Source: Nocardioidaceae bacterium (GTDB lineage: Bacteria > Actinomycetota > Actinomycetes > Propionibacteriales > Nocardioidaceae). Taken from it: a DNA stretch of 48,440 nucleotides. The DNA is taken from assembly GCA_030655315.1 (NCBI GenBank), contig JAURVT010000038.1, positions 1 to 48,440 of the forward strand, in the 5' to 3' direction. The translations under genes and the position numbers were made by a program. The notes beneath the pieces are model-generated. The model was given only the letters and a program-made list of their open reading frames with translations, searched no databases and was not told where the DNA came from. Numbering within the stretch: position 1 is the first letter of the stretch; each line of letters starts with the position of its first letter. Positions 7,964 to 16,035 of the stretch are shown piece after piece.

Positions 7964-9748
7964 TCAGCTCCACCACGGGGGGAGGCGGAAGGCGGCCTCG
8001 GTGTACGGGGCGGGATAGACGATGCGCTGGCGGTTGTCCTGGATCTGGAACACCAGGTGCGCCATCGCTATTGACGGGTCCGGCGTGGACAGCGGGTAGG
8101 CCAGTGCCGATTGGCCGACGTCGGTCAGGCTGTAGGCGCCGTTGACACCCCGGTGGACCGACCGGCGGATGGCCTCTGCCACCGATGTGAAGTCGCGCGG
8201 CGAGTCGGCGTCGGACCACGCGTTGGCCAGGATCCGGACCCGGTCGTAGGCAATCCCGGCGTGCGAGCGCCCCGGACTCACCGCGTAGGCGTCTCGGTAC
8301 CGAGCAGCGAAGTCGCGGGCGACCTTGTCCGAGTAGGTGCCGGTCACGGTAGCCCACAGGATGCCTTCGGCGCGAGGGCCCATGGCCACGCGGAACTGGG
8401 GGATGGACGGCGCGTAGAGGGAGTAGAGGACGGTCGGGCTGGGGGCGGCCAGGAAGGCGTCCATGAACTGCACGGTCTCGTGGACGAAGTAGCTGCCGAT
8501 GAGCACGGCTGTCGGTGCGAGCTGGGCGATGAGGCGACCCTGTTCGCGCCAGTCCACCTCACCGGTGACCTCGTCGGCCACGTAGGCGACCTTCCAGCCG
8601 CGTCGCTCGGCGAGCTCGATGGTGGCATCGATGCCGATGTTTCCGAGCTTCCAGCTTCCCCTCACGACGGCCAGGGTGCCGCTCGTCGCCGGCAGCTGCC
8701 CGCTGTCGCGGAGGGTGGTCATGGCCTCGACGAAGCCTGGTCCGTACCAGGTATCGCTCGGACAGATCTGGAACACCCGCCCGAAGCGGTCTGGCTCCCC
8801 CTCGACCAGCTGCGCCATCGAGTCCAGGGTCGCTGCGTGAAGGTACGGGGCGCCATGGTCGGCAGCGATGCGGTGGGCGATCTCCTGGTGCCCCAGGTAT
8901 CCCGAGAGCATGGCGTCGACGTCGCGGCCGGCCAGGTCGCTGAACGCGTGCTCGATGCTGTCGGCGTCCTTGATGTCGAGGTCGACCGACACCAGCTCGA
9001 TGGGCCGTCCGGAGATTCCTCCTCGGGCGTTGACCTCTCCGATGGCCAGCTCGGTCGCGCGGATCATCTCGATGCCGTCCTCGGCGGTCTCGCCGCTCTG
9101 CGGGATGGCGCCGCCGAGAAGGATGGGACGGGTGACCGACCGTCGGTGATGTCGGACGCGCGCCGGTGTGCGCGGGCGTCGGGTCGTCAGGTCCGCCGGA
9201 GCCTGGGGTGCGCTCACCATGCCGAAGAGCAAGCGTTCGAATCCCTCCGCGCCACCAGGTATAGGGAGAAGCACGAGGCTCTCCTCGACAGCGAGGGTCG
9301 CGGCCGCGGTGCGGGAGCGGAGACCGAGCTTGGCCAAGATGCGCTCGACGTGGGTGGTGATGGTCCTGGGGCTGGTCCACAGCCGGGCAGCGATATCGGC
9401 GTTGCTGAGTCCTCCCACCAGAAGTGTGAGCACATCGAGCTCGCGTGGGGTGATGCCGTGCGGGACGACGGCGGCGTCCTGCCAGGACAACGACGACCTC
9501 CGCGAGTCCCCGTCGCCGCGGGCACGGACGGTCGCAAACACCATATCGTCGTCCTCGTCGCGCCAATGGAAGGACAGCTCGATGTCCCCGTCCAGCGCGA
9601 GCGCGTTCCGGGCCAGCTCGACCAGGCCCTGGTAGGGGCCGAGCGCGTGCGCCAAGTGAACGCCGCGGACGCTGCGGAAGGTACCGACGGCGTCCAGGAC
9701 CAGCTCGTGGGTGTCACGGGGGGCCGGCGCCCTCGAAGGATTGGCCAT
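7964..9748 (-). CDS. LuxR-type HTH fused to a periplasmic-binding-protein sensor
   Basis: 594 residues with no signal peptide or membrane segment. Residues 1-95 are a small domain I do not recognise. Residues 99-155 are a LuxR/GerE helix-turn-helix: ITPRELDVLTLLVGGLSNAD, then SPRTITTHVERILAKLGLRS. Residues 208-594 look like a type-1 branched-chain amino acid/amide-binding protein (Peripla_BP_6, AmiC/UrtA-like), starting ILLGGAIPQSGETAEDGIEM and with NARGGISGRPIELV. I infer a cytoplasmic one-component regulator that binds a pathway compound and controls the adjacent genes, analogous to AmiC sensing but with its own DNA-binding domain. The ATG follows a GGGAG site. It lies last in the direction of the importer operon, 119 bases after the permease gene. 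Confidence 0.8.
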   Translation of the reverse strand: MANPSRAPAPRDTHELVLDAVGTFRSVRGVHLAHALGPYQGLVELARNALALDGDIELSFHWRDEDDDMVFATVRARGDGDSRRSSLSWQDAAVVPHGITPRELDVLTLLVGGLSNADIAARLWTSPRTITTHVERILAKLGLRSRTAAATLAVEESLVLLPIPGGAEGFERLLFGMVSAPQAPADLTTRRPRTPARVRHHRRSVTRPILLGGAIPQSGETAEDGIEMIRATELAIGEVNARGGISGRPIELVSVDLDIKDADSIEHAFSDLAGRDVDAMLSGYLGHQEIAHRIAADHGAPYLHAATLDSMAQLVEGEPDRFGRVFQICPSDTWYGPGFVEAMTTLRDSGQLPATSGTLAVVRGSWKLGNIGIDATIELAERRGWKVAYVADEVTGEVDWREQGRLIAQLAPTAVLIGSYFVHETVQFMDAFLAAPSPTVLYSLYAPSIPQFRVAMGPRAEGILWATVTGTYSDKVARDFAARYRDAYAVSPGRSHAGIAYDRVRILANAWSDADSPRDFTSVAEAIRRSVHRGVNGAYSLTDVGQSALAYPLSTPDPSIAMAHLVFQIQDNRQRIVYPAPYTEAAFRLPPWWS

Positions 9749-9867
9749 GGGCTGCTCCCTGGGGTCGAGGTGTCCTGGGCCCCGAGCGCCCGTGCGGGTC
9801 TCAGACTAGGTCCGGGACCGGCACGGGCCGCTATGTTCGGGGCAGATCGTGACCGGATTCTCAGTGT

Positions 9868-10881
9868 TCAGGAACGCCGGGACCGGCTGTAGCTGTCCAG
9901 AGCCACGGCGATCAGGACGATGGTGCCCTTGGCGATGAGCTGCCAGTTCTGGCTGAGATTCAGGCTGTAGAACAAGTTCGTCAGCGTCGCGAAGATGAGC
10001 AGCCCGACGGCTGAGCGCCATACCGCGCCTTCACCACCCCGGAGCGAGGTGCCGCCGACGATGACGATGGCGATCGCGTCGAGGGCGAGGCTCGCCCCGA
10101 CGTCGGCCTGACCGACGCCGAGCCTGGAGGCGTCGATGGTACCGGCGAACGCGGCCAGCAGTCCGGTCATCACGTACACGCTGGCGGTGATGCGGGGGAC
10201 GCGCAGACCCGAGAGCCAGCTGGCCTCGTGGTTCCCGCCGACGGCATAGACGTTCCTGCCGTATCGAGTGGCCGCGAGCAGGACGCCGCCGACGACGAAG
10301 GTGACGGCCAGGATGACGATCGGTGTGGGGATCCCTGCGGTTCGCGAGGTCGCGAGAACCTTGAACGAGGGGTCGGCGACGATGAACGGCGCTGACTTTG
10401 AGTAGATGTAGGCGATGCCCGAGATGATCGACGCGCTCCCGAGCGTGGCGACGAACGGGTTGATCCGCAGGACCGCGACGAGGATGCCGTTGACTACGCC
10501 ACACACACCACCTGCGGCGAGCGCAGCGAGGATGCCCAGCGCCGGTTGGCCGGTCGAGAGGGTGACACCGGCCGAGACGGTCGCGCCGAGCGCGTAGGTG
10601 GCGCCGACCGACAGGTCGAAGCCGCCGGAGATGATCACGAACGTCATGCCGAGCGCGATGATCCCCACGGCCGCGTTCTGCACGAGGATGTCGCGGACGT
10701 TCTCTGGTGCCAGGAAACCTGGGTAGAGGATCGAGGCGAGGATGATCAGCGCGATCAGGACGGCGATCATCGAGAACCGAGAGAGCAGCTGGGAGCGACC
10801 CGGTGAAGCGTCGACCTCGATGGCCGTGGCGTCAGGGCCGGTGGGCACCTCGGTCGGGCTGGTTTCAGTGGACTGGCTCAT
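9868..10881 (-). CDS. RbsC-type ABC sugar/cyclitol transporter permease
   Basis: 337 residues from the ATG at 10881, preceded by GGAGAGCTCC. About 8-10 hydrophobic segments follow a 30-residue cytoplasmic N-terminus. The BPD_transp_2 (RbsC/XylH/AraH) motifs are present: MTFVIISGGFDLSVGATYAL, NPFVATLGSASIISGIAYIY, RYGRNVYAVGGNHEASWLSG, and LGVGQADVGASLALDAIAIV with VIVGGTSLRGGEG. This is the membrane channel of the importer. The start lies inside the end of the ATPase gene (17-base overlap), so translation is coupled. The substrate is not predictable from the family alone, which includes importers of ribose, inositol, autoinducer-2 and other polyols. Confidence 0.92.
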   Translation of the reverse strand: MSQSTETSPTEVPTGPDATAIEVDASPGRSQLLSRFSMIAVLIALIILASILYPGFLAPENVRDILVQNAAVGIIALGMTFVIISGGFDLSVGATYALGATVSAGVTLSTGQPALGILAALAAGGVCGVVNGILVAVLRINPFVATLGSASIISGIAYIYSKSAPFIVADPSFKVLATSRTAGIPTPIVILAVTFVVGGVLLAATRYGRNVYAVGGNHEASWLSGLRVPRITASVYVMTGLLAAFAGTIDASRLGVGQADVGASLALDAIAIVIVGGTSLRGGEGAVWRSAVGLLIFATLTNLFYSLNLSQNWQLIAKGTIVLIAVALDSYSRSRRS

Positions 10882-12382
10882 GGAGCTCTCCTGCGTCGAA
10901 GCCGTGGCGGACGATGTCGTTGACGTTGAACTCGGGGTCGTTGCTGGCGATCTCTCGCACCACGCGGCCGTGGGCGAAGACGAGCAAGCGGTTGGCGATC
11001 GCCAGGACCTCTTCGAGCTCGGAAGAGGTGACGACCACGGCCGCACCTTCCGAGGCGAGCTCGACCAGCGAGGCCAGCACCTCGGCCTTGGCGCCTATGT
11101 CGATGCCGCGGGTGGGTTCGTCGACGATGAGGACCCGCGGGCGGTGTCCGGCCCACTTGGCAAGCAGGACCTTCTGTTGGTTCCCGCCGGACAGGTTGCG
11201 TACTGGTTCGGAGAGCCGGTCACGTCGGAAAGCGAAGAACTCGGCGACGTCGCCGGACTGGGCCTTCTCATCCTGGCGCGCCAAGAACGGCGAGCGGCCG
11301 CTGGCGCGGCCGAGCCAGTAGTTGCTTGCGCCGTCCATGCCCAGGACCAGTGCCTGCTTGCGGCTCTCGGGGACCATCACGACTCCGCTGCGCACGGCGG
11401 CGCCGATGGATCGTGGCCAGGCTCGCTCGACGCCGTCGATGCGCAGGGTGCCGCTGGTCTGCGGCTCGGCGCCCGCGACGGCGCGCATGAAGCTGGTGCG
11501 ACCCGAGCCGACCAGTCCCCAGAGCCCGACGACCTCGCCGGCGCGGGCGTCCATGCTGACGTCGTGGACACGGCCGGGAAGGTCGACGTGCTCGACGGCG
11601 AGCACCTCGGCTCCGATGGGGTGGGTGCCTCGGTCGGCCAGCCTGTCGATACTGCGTCCGACCATCGCCTCGATCAGGTTCCGCTTCGTCCACTGCCCCC
11701 GGGGTGCGGTCGTCACGACCGACCCGTCGCGCAGCACGGTCACGGTGTCGCTCAGTTCGAGCACCTCGTCGAGGTTGTGGCTGACGAAGACGATGGTGGT
11801 GCCCCTGGCATTGACCTGTCGAAGCACCCGGTAGAGGGTCTCGCGCTCGTGCTCGGCCAGTGCCGCGGTGGGTTCGTCCAGGAGGATGACGCGACCGTCC
11901 GACTCGATGCCCCGCATGATCTCGAGCATCTGCTGCTGCGAGACGGAGAGGTCTCGGGCGAGGATCTCGGGATCCACGTGGATGTCCAGCTCATCGCACA
12001 TCTCGAGGTAACGACGTCGCATCCCGCGCCGGTCGAGCAGGCCGCGCCGAGTGCGTGTCTGCCCGAGGAACACGTTGGCCTCGGCACTCAGACCGGGCAC
12101 CATGTTGAGCTCCTGGTAGACCGCCACGAGGCCGGCGTCGCGGCTCTCGCGGGGCGAGCCGCCTGCCAGGCGGGTCCCGAAGATGTCGACGGTCCCTGCA
12201 TCGGCTGACAGGCGTCCACTGACGAGCCCCAGCAACGTGGACTTGCCGGCACCGTTCTCTCCCACCAATGCGTGGATCTGGCCGGCACCGATGGTGACGT
12301 CGGCACGCTGGAGAGCGACGGCTCCACCGAACACCTTGCGGGCGCCGCGGCAGACGATGGCGTCGGCGGCTTGGTCGTTCAT
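10865..12382 (-). CDS. RbsA-type ABC transporter ATPase (double cassette)
   Basis: 505 residues from the ATG at 12382 (GGAAGG 8 bases upstream); a GTG nine bases earlier is less well placed. Two ABC cassettes are seen in tandem. The first has Walker A GENGAGKST, signature LSVSQQQM and Walker B VILLDEPTAAL. The second has the degenerate P-loop GLVGSGRTS usual for RbsA, the signature NLSGGNQQK and VLIVDEPTRGID. It energises import through the permease of the next gene. It sits between the binding-protein and permease genes, the normal order of sugar CUT2 importers. Confidence 0.93.
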   Translation of the reverse strand: MNDQAADAIVCRGARKVFGGAVALQRADVTIGAGQIHALVGENGAGKSTLLGLVSGRLSADAGTVDIFGTRLAGGSPRESRDAGLVAVYQELNMVPGLSAEANVFLGQTRTRRGLLDRRGMRRRYLEMCDELDIHVDPEILARDLSVSQQQMLEIMRGIESDGRVILLDEPTAALAEHERETLYRVLRQVNARGTTIVFVSHNLDEVLELSDTVTVLRDGSVVTTAPRGQWTKRNLIEAMVGRSIDRLADRGTHPIGAEVLAVEHVDLPGRVHDVSMDARAGEVVGLWGLVGSGRTSFMRAVAGAEPQTSGTLRIDGVERAWPRSIGAAVRSGVVMVPESRKQALVLGMDGASNYWLGRASGRSPFLARQDEKAQSGDVAEFFAFRRDRLSEPVRNLSGGNQQKVLLAKWAGHRPRVLIVDEPTRGIDIGAKAEVLASLVELASEGAAVVVTSSELEEVLAIANRLLVFAHGRVVREIASNDPEFNVNDIVRHGFDAGELHEPVH

Positions 12383-12411
12383 GGTCGGCACCTTCCGTCG
12401 TCGATCCGGGC

Positions 12412-13440
12412 TCAGTACTCGGCGGTGTAGTCGGCCACGTTGTCGGCGGTGACGAACGGTGTGCCGGGGAGCTGGTCGGACTCGGTGAGATTGATGAACG
12501 GGGGTACCTCTTCACCGGAGACGTAGGAGCCGATGGCCTCGATCGCCTCGCGGGTCTCGGCGCGGGGCAGCATCATCACGGTCTGGGCGAGGTTGCCGTC
12601 CTGGACGTTCTTCAGGGCCCACTCGTCGCCGCCGAAGTCGTACACCTTGATGTCCTGGCCGGCGAGTGCCTCGACGACCCCGCGGGTCATGCCTGAGAAG
12701 TTCGACATCAAGATGTCGAGGTCGGGGTTGGCCCGGGCAATGGTCTGCGCGGCGTCGAAGGCCTTGGGGGTGGTGTAGTCGGTGGTCTGCTGTGCGACGA
12801 CCTCGAAGCCGTCCTCCTTCTTGAACGCCTTGGCAGCATCGAAGAAGGCGATGGAGTTGGCATTCAGGTCCGGACCGGAGATGAGCCCGATCTTGGCTCC
12901 GTCGGGGTTCTCCTCGATGACGGACGCGACCCAGGCCTGGTAGACGTCGAGGGTCTGTCCCCCGACGTAGGTGATCGTCCCGGGCTGGTGGGTCTCGTCG
13001 CCGAGCTTGGTGGCGCGGCCACAGATGGGCAGGTTGAACACCGAGACGAGGATCTTCTTCTCCGGTGCCGTCTTGGTGAGGATGTCGCAGACGAGGTTGC
13101 CGTCGTTGGGCTCGACGGCGAACGCGTTGTACTTCCCGCTGGTGATCGCGTTCTGCATCTGGTCGAACTGCACCTGGGCGTCGAACTGGCCGTCGAACAC
13201 GTCCAGGGTCGCCCCCATCTCCTTGGCGGTCTTCTTGGCCTCGTCGATGGAGGCCTGGAGGTAGGCGTTGGAGGCACCCGCGGAGAAGTAGGCGATCTTG
13301 AGGTCGGCAGGGTCCGAGACCGGCGCGTCGATGATGTCGTTGCTCGCGGTGGCCGAGGGAGTCTCGGTCGAGCAGCCTGCCGTGATGAGGCAAGCCGACA
13401 AGGCGAGCGCGGCCGCCTTGGTGAGGTGACGCAGCTTCAT
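12412..13440 (-). CDS. RbsB-type substrate-binding lipoprotein of the ABC importer
   Basis: 342 residues. The N-terminus is a lipoprotein signal with lipobox LITAGC, cysteine at position 23, followed by a Ser/Thr-rich linker. From about residue 47 a Peripla_BP_4 fold begins with LKIAYFSAGASNAYLQA. Later come VEPNDG, YVGGQTL, GLISGPDLNANS and the LSNFSG-like MSNFSGMTRGVVEALAG near 245. It captures the substrate outside the membrane for the adjacent ATPase and permease. Several aromatic and acidic residues (Y52, D84, D234 region) could face the ligand, but the ligand cannot be named. Spacing to the ATPase is 29 bases. Confidence 0.9.
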   Translation of the reverse strand: MKLRHLTKAAALALSACLITAGCSTETPSATASNDIIDAPVSDPADLKIAYFSAGASNAYLQASIDEAKKTAKEMGATLDVFDGQFDAQVQFDQMQNAITSGKYNAFAVEPNDGNLVCDILTKTAPEKKILVSVFNLPICGRATKLGDETHQPGTITYVGGQTLDVYQAWVASVIEENPDGAKIGLISGPDLNANSIAFFDAAKAFKKEDGFEVVAQQTTDYTTPKAFDAAQTIARANPDLDILMSNFSGMTRGVVEALAGQDIKVYDFGGDEWALKNVQDGNLAQTVMMLPRAETREAIEAIGSYVSGEEVPPFINLTESDQLPGTPFVTADNVADYTAEY

Positions 13441-13500
13441 GATGTGTTCCTTGGGGGAGGGCGGCCGGGGCCGAGGTGACGAGGAGGAGAGGCGAGGCGG

Positions 13501-14340
13501 TCAGTCGGACCAGGTGTCGTAGATCTGGCTCAGAGAGGCGAACCAGACGCCTTCATGGGAGGCCATGTGCTCGAGGAGCCGTTCCATCCCGAGCATGTGG
13601 TGGGCTCGGCCGATCGTCTGAGGGTGCACGGTGATCGCGAGGACGGGCGACGACTCGTGGGCGTAGGCGTAGTCGAAGTGGTCCTTCCACCGCTGGAACA
13701 TCACCTCGCTCGATCCCAGGCCCTGGTTGACGCCTGGGATGTACTCGGCGACGGGGAAGTCGTCGAGGAACCAGGAGACGGGGAACTCGAGTAGCGGGCT
13801 GGGTGTGCCGAGCACCGATCCCTCCTCCCAGCGCACGTCGACCGGGCGCGGGTGGTAGGGCTGGAAATCACGACCCATCAACGAGGAGTCCCACTCGAAG
13901 CCGGTGCTCTCGAGCAGCTGGAGGGTGTGCTCGGTGAAGTCCCATGCCGGTGAGCGGTATCCGCGGGGGCGGACGCCGACGTGCTTGAGGTGGCCCTCGA
14001 TGGTCGCCTCCATCAACCGGACCTCGGTGTCCTGGTCCAGGCTCGGCACCGACTCGTGAAAACAACCGTGGGCGGCGATCTCCTGGCCGGCCTCGAGGAT
14101 GGTGGCGAACGCCTCGGGGAAGGTGGCCATCGAGTGCACGGGGGTGCACCACGTACCGGTGATGCCGAACTGGTCGAACAGCCTCAGCAGACGGGGCACG
14201 CCGACCTCCGCGCCGAATTCACCGCGGGAGAGGTAGCTGGGGCTGGTCTTGGCAAAGGTGCCCATCCAGACGCTGTGCGCGTCGAAGTCGGCGCCGATGT
14301 TGACCGCGATCTTGACGCCGTCGGGGAGGTTCAGGGGCAT
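13501..14340 (-). CDS. NodB-fold polysaccharide-deacetylase-like hydrolase
   Basis: 279 residues without a signal peptide, so cytoplasmic. Metal-site residues of the NodB/CDA family are visible: D18 and D20 in IGADFDAHS, and H91 and H95 in AAHGCFHES. GYRSPAWDF (about 128-136) is the Arg-x-Pro-type motif and TVHPQTIGR carries the C-terminal His. Cytoplasmic members of this group (PuuE allantoinase, cyclic imidases, HpPgdA-like) cut ring or amide C-N bonds in small molecules instead of wall polymers. Sitting with an importer and a nitrilase-family enzyme, a small-molecule amidohydrolase role is more likely than wall remodelling. Confidence 0.85.
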   Translation of the reverse strand: MPLNLPDGVKIAVNIGADFDAHSVWMGTFAKTSPSYLSRGEFGAEVGVPRLLRLFDQFGITGTWCTPVHSMATFPEAFATILEAGQEIAAHGCFHESVPSLDQDTEVRLMEATIEGHLKHVGVRPRGYRSPAWDFTEHTLQLLESTGFEWDSSLMGRDFQPYHPRPVDVRWEEGSVLGTPSPLLEFPVSWFLDDFPVAEYIPGVNQGLGSSEVMFQRWKDHFDYAYAHESSPVLAITVHPQTIGRAHHMLGMERLLEHMASHEGVWFASLSQIYDTWSD

Positions 14341-14367
14341 GGTCGTCCTTTCGGGAGGGCGGTGGAA

Positions 14368-15240
14368 TCAGAACGCGGCGTGCGAGTAGGTGCCGTACAG
14401 GTCGCGACGGCGCTGGCGGTCCTTGTAGGTGGTTGCGGCGCCGGTGGCCCTGTTCTGGTGCAGCAGGTCGAGGTCGAGCTCGGCACTGACGACGTTCTGC
14501 ACTCCGGTCGCGCCCTCGACGATCACGCCGTTCGCGGGGAAGTCGACGTCGCAAGGCGAGAGCACCGACGGGCGCCCCCAGCCGGGAGCGAGCGGCGCGG
14601 ACAGGTGTGAGACGACCGGACAATGGACGACGTAGACCTGGTCCTCGATGGCTCGTGCGGCCGCGCAGTGCCGCACTCGCCAGAAGCCCGCCTCGGCGAA
14701 GGTGTAGGACGGAACGAGCAGCACTTCGGCGCCCATCAGGGTGAGTGCAGTCGTGACTTCGGGGATCTCGGCCTCGTAGCAAATGGCGATCCCGACCTTC
14801 ACGCCATCGATGTCGTAGACGGTCAGGTCATCACCCTCATGGGTGTCCCACTGGGACTCCGCGGGGAAGATGTGGGTCTTGGAGTGACGGTGCTGCTCAC
14901 CGTTGGGCCCGAACAGGAACGCGATGTTCTCGTGGCCCCGGTCGGTGGCGACCAGGTGGCTGCCGGCGAGGATCCACTGGCCACGGGCCGCGGCCTGGGT
15001 GGCGAAGAAGTCGATGTAGGAGTCGGTGAACTCCGAGACGCGGTTCAACGTCGAGATGTCGTCCTTCTCCCATGCCGGGTCAACGGTGAAGAGGGCCGCC
15101 GTGAGCAGCTCGGGCAGCACGACCAAGCGCGAGCCCTCGGTGCTGTCGAGCAGCTCCTTGGTTTGGTTGGCGAAGTCGTCGAACGAGTCGACGTCGCGCA
15201 TCTCGAACTGCGCGGCGGCGACGGTCAGTGTGCGGGGCAT
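14368..15240 (-). CDS. Nitrilase-superfamily carbon-nitrogen hydrolase
   Basis: 290 residues from the ATG at 15240; an ATG at 15258 adds six residues, and neither has a clear ribosome site. The catalytic set of the superfamily is complete: E44 (VVLPELLT), K121 (HSKTHIFPAE) and C154 (AICYEAEIPE). The length and the ICYEAE form fit the amidase and N-carbamoyl hydrolase branches better than true nitrilases. It hydrolyses a C-N bond in an unknown amide or carbamoyl compound in the cytoplasm. It precedes the deacetylase-like gene by 27 bases in the same operon. Confidence 0.88.
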   Translation of the reverse strand: MPRTLTVAAAQFEMRDVDSFDDFANQTKELLDSTEGSRLVVLPELLTAALFTVDPAWEKDDISTLNRVSEFTDSYIDFFATQAAARGQWILAGSHLVATDRGHENIAFLFGPNGEQHRHSKTHIFPAESQWDTHEGDDLTVYDIDGVKVGIAICYEAEIPEVTTALTLMGAEVLLVPSYTFAEAGFWRVRHCAAARAIEDQVYVVHCPVVSHLSAPLAPGWGRPSVLSPCDVDFPANGVIVEGATGVQNVVSAELDLDLLHQNRATGAATTYKDRQRRRDLYGTYSHAAF

Positions 15241-15291
15241 GGGAGGGAGTCCAGACATGGAGAGGGTTGAGGTGGGGGCGTGCGGACGGCG

Positions 15292-16017
15292 CTACTGCGC
15301 GAGGAGCCCGCCGTCGATGACGAGCTCTGACCCGGTGACGTACCGGGCCTCGTCACTGGCGAGGTACAGACAGCCGAAGGCGATGTCGCGTGGGTCGGCG
15401 CCGAAGCCGAGCGGGGTCAGACCGATCACCTCGGCGTTCTTGTCGGCGGGCTGCCGTTCGGTCAGAGGCGTCGCGATCCAGCCCGGCACCACGGTGTTGA
15501 CCCGTACGCCGTCTGCGGCATAGGTGATCGCACCGTTGCGGGTCAGACCCCGGACCGCGCCCTTGGACGCCTGGTAGGCCGCCACGCCTTCGGACCCGAC
15601 CACGCCCCAGGCGGAGGACAGGTTGATGATCGAGCCCGCGTGCTGGGCCCTCATCGGCGCCAGCGCGGTGCGCATGCCCAGGAAGACTCCGGTCTGGTCG
15701 ACCCCCACCACGCGGGACCAGTCCTCGGGCGTGACTGTCGTGATGTCGGCGTAGTCGATCACTCCTGCGTTGTTCACCAGGACGTCGAGCCGACCGTGCT
15801 CGTTCAGCACGCCGTCGACCACCGCCTTCCAGGCGTGCTGGTCGGTGACGTCGAGCTCGCGGTAGTCGATGGGGTGATCGCTCTCGGACAGCGGGGGCTT
15901 GACCACGTCCGCGGCGATCACCGTGGCACCGTTCTCGGCGAACAGCTGGGCGGTCGCCCAGCCGATGCCCATGGCGGCTCCGGTGACGATCGCGACCTTG
16001 TCGGTGAGGCGTGTCAT
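15292..16017 (-). CDS. SDR-family NAD(P)-dependent alcohol dehydrogenase
   Basis: 241 residues, the classical SDR length. The cofactor motif is TGAAMGIG at about 12-19, then NNAG (about 89-92). The active-site serine lies in INLSSAWG and Y-x-x-x-K in YQASK. PGWIATPL and a C-terminal VIDGGLLAQ are typical. It oxidises a hydroxyl or reduces a carbonyl in the cytoplasm. It shares operon position and about half of its residues with the next upstream SDR (16036-16755), which suggests an old duplication and stepwise or alternative substrates. Confidence 0.88.
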   Translation of the reverse strand: MTRLTDKVAIVTGAAMGIGWATAQLFAENGATVIAADVVKPPLSESDHPIDYRELDVTDQHAWKAVVDGVLNEHGRLDVLVNNAGVIDYADITTVTPEDWSRVVGVDQTGVFLGMRTALAPMRAQHAGSIINLSSAWGVVGSEGVAAYQASKGAVRGLTRNGAITYAADGVRVNTVVPGWIATPLTERQPADKNAEVIGLTPLGFGADPRDIAFGCLYLASDEARYVTGSELVIDGGLLAQ

Positions 16018-16035
16018 CAGGTGCTCCTTGTGCGG

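Noticed and set aside
9788-9828. A terminator between the permease and the fusion regulator
   Set aside because: The 8-base arms have a 25-nt loop; too weak to support a call, though a separate regulator promoter in this gap is possible.
8111-9892. A plus-strand 593-codon ORF opposite the fusion regulator
   Set aside because: It is the mirror frame of a GC-rich gene. The minus strand has the LuxR and binding-protein motifs and a ribosome site.
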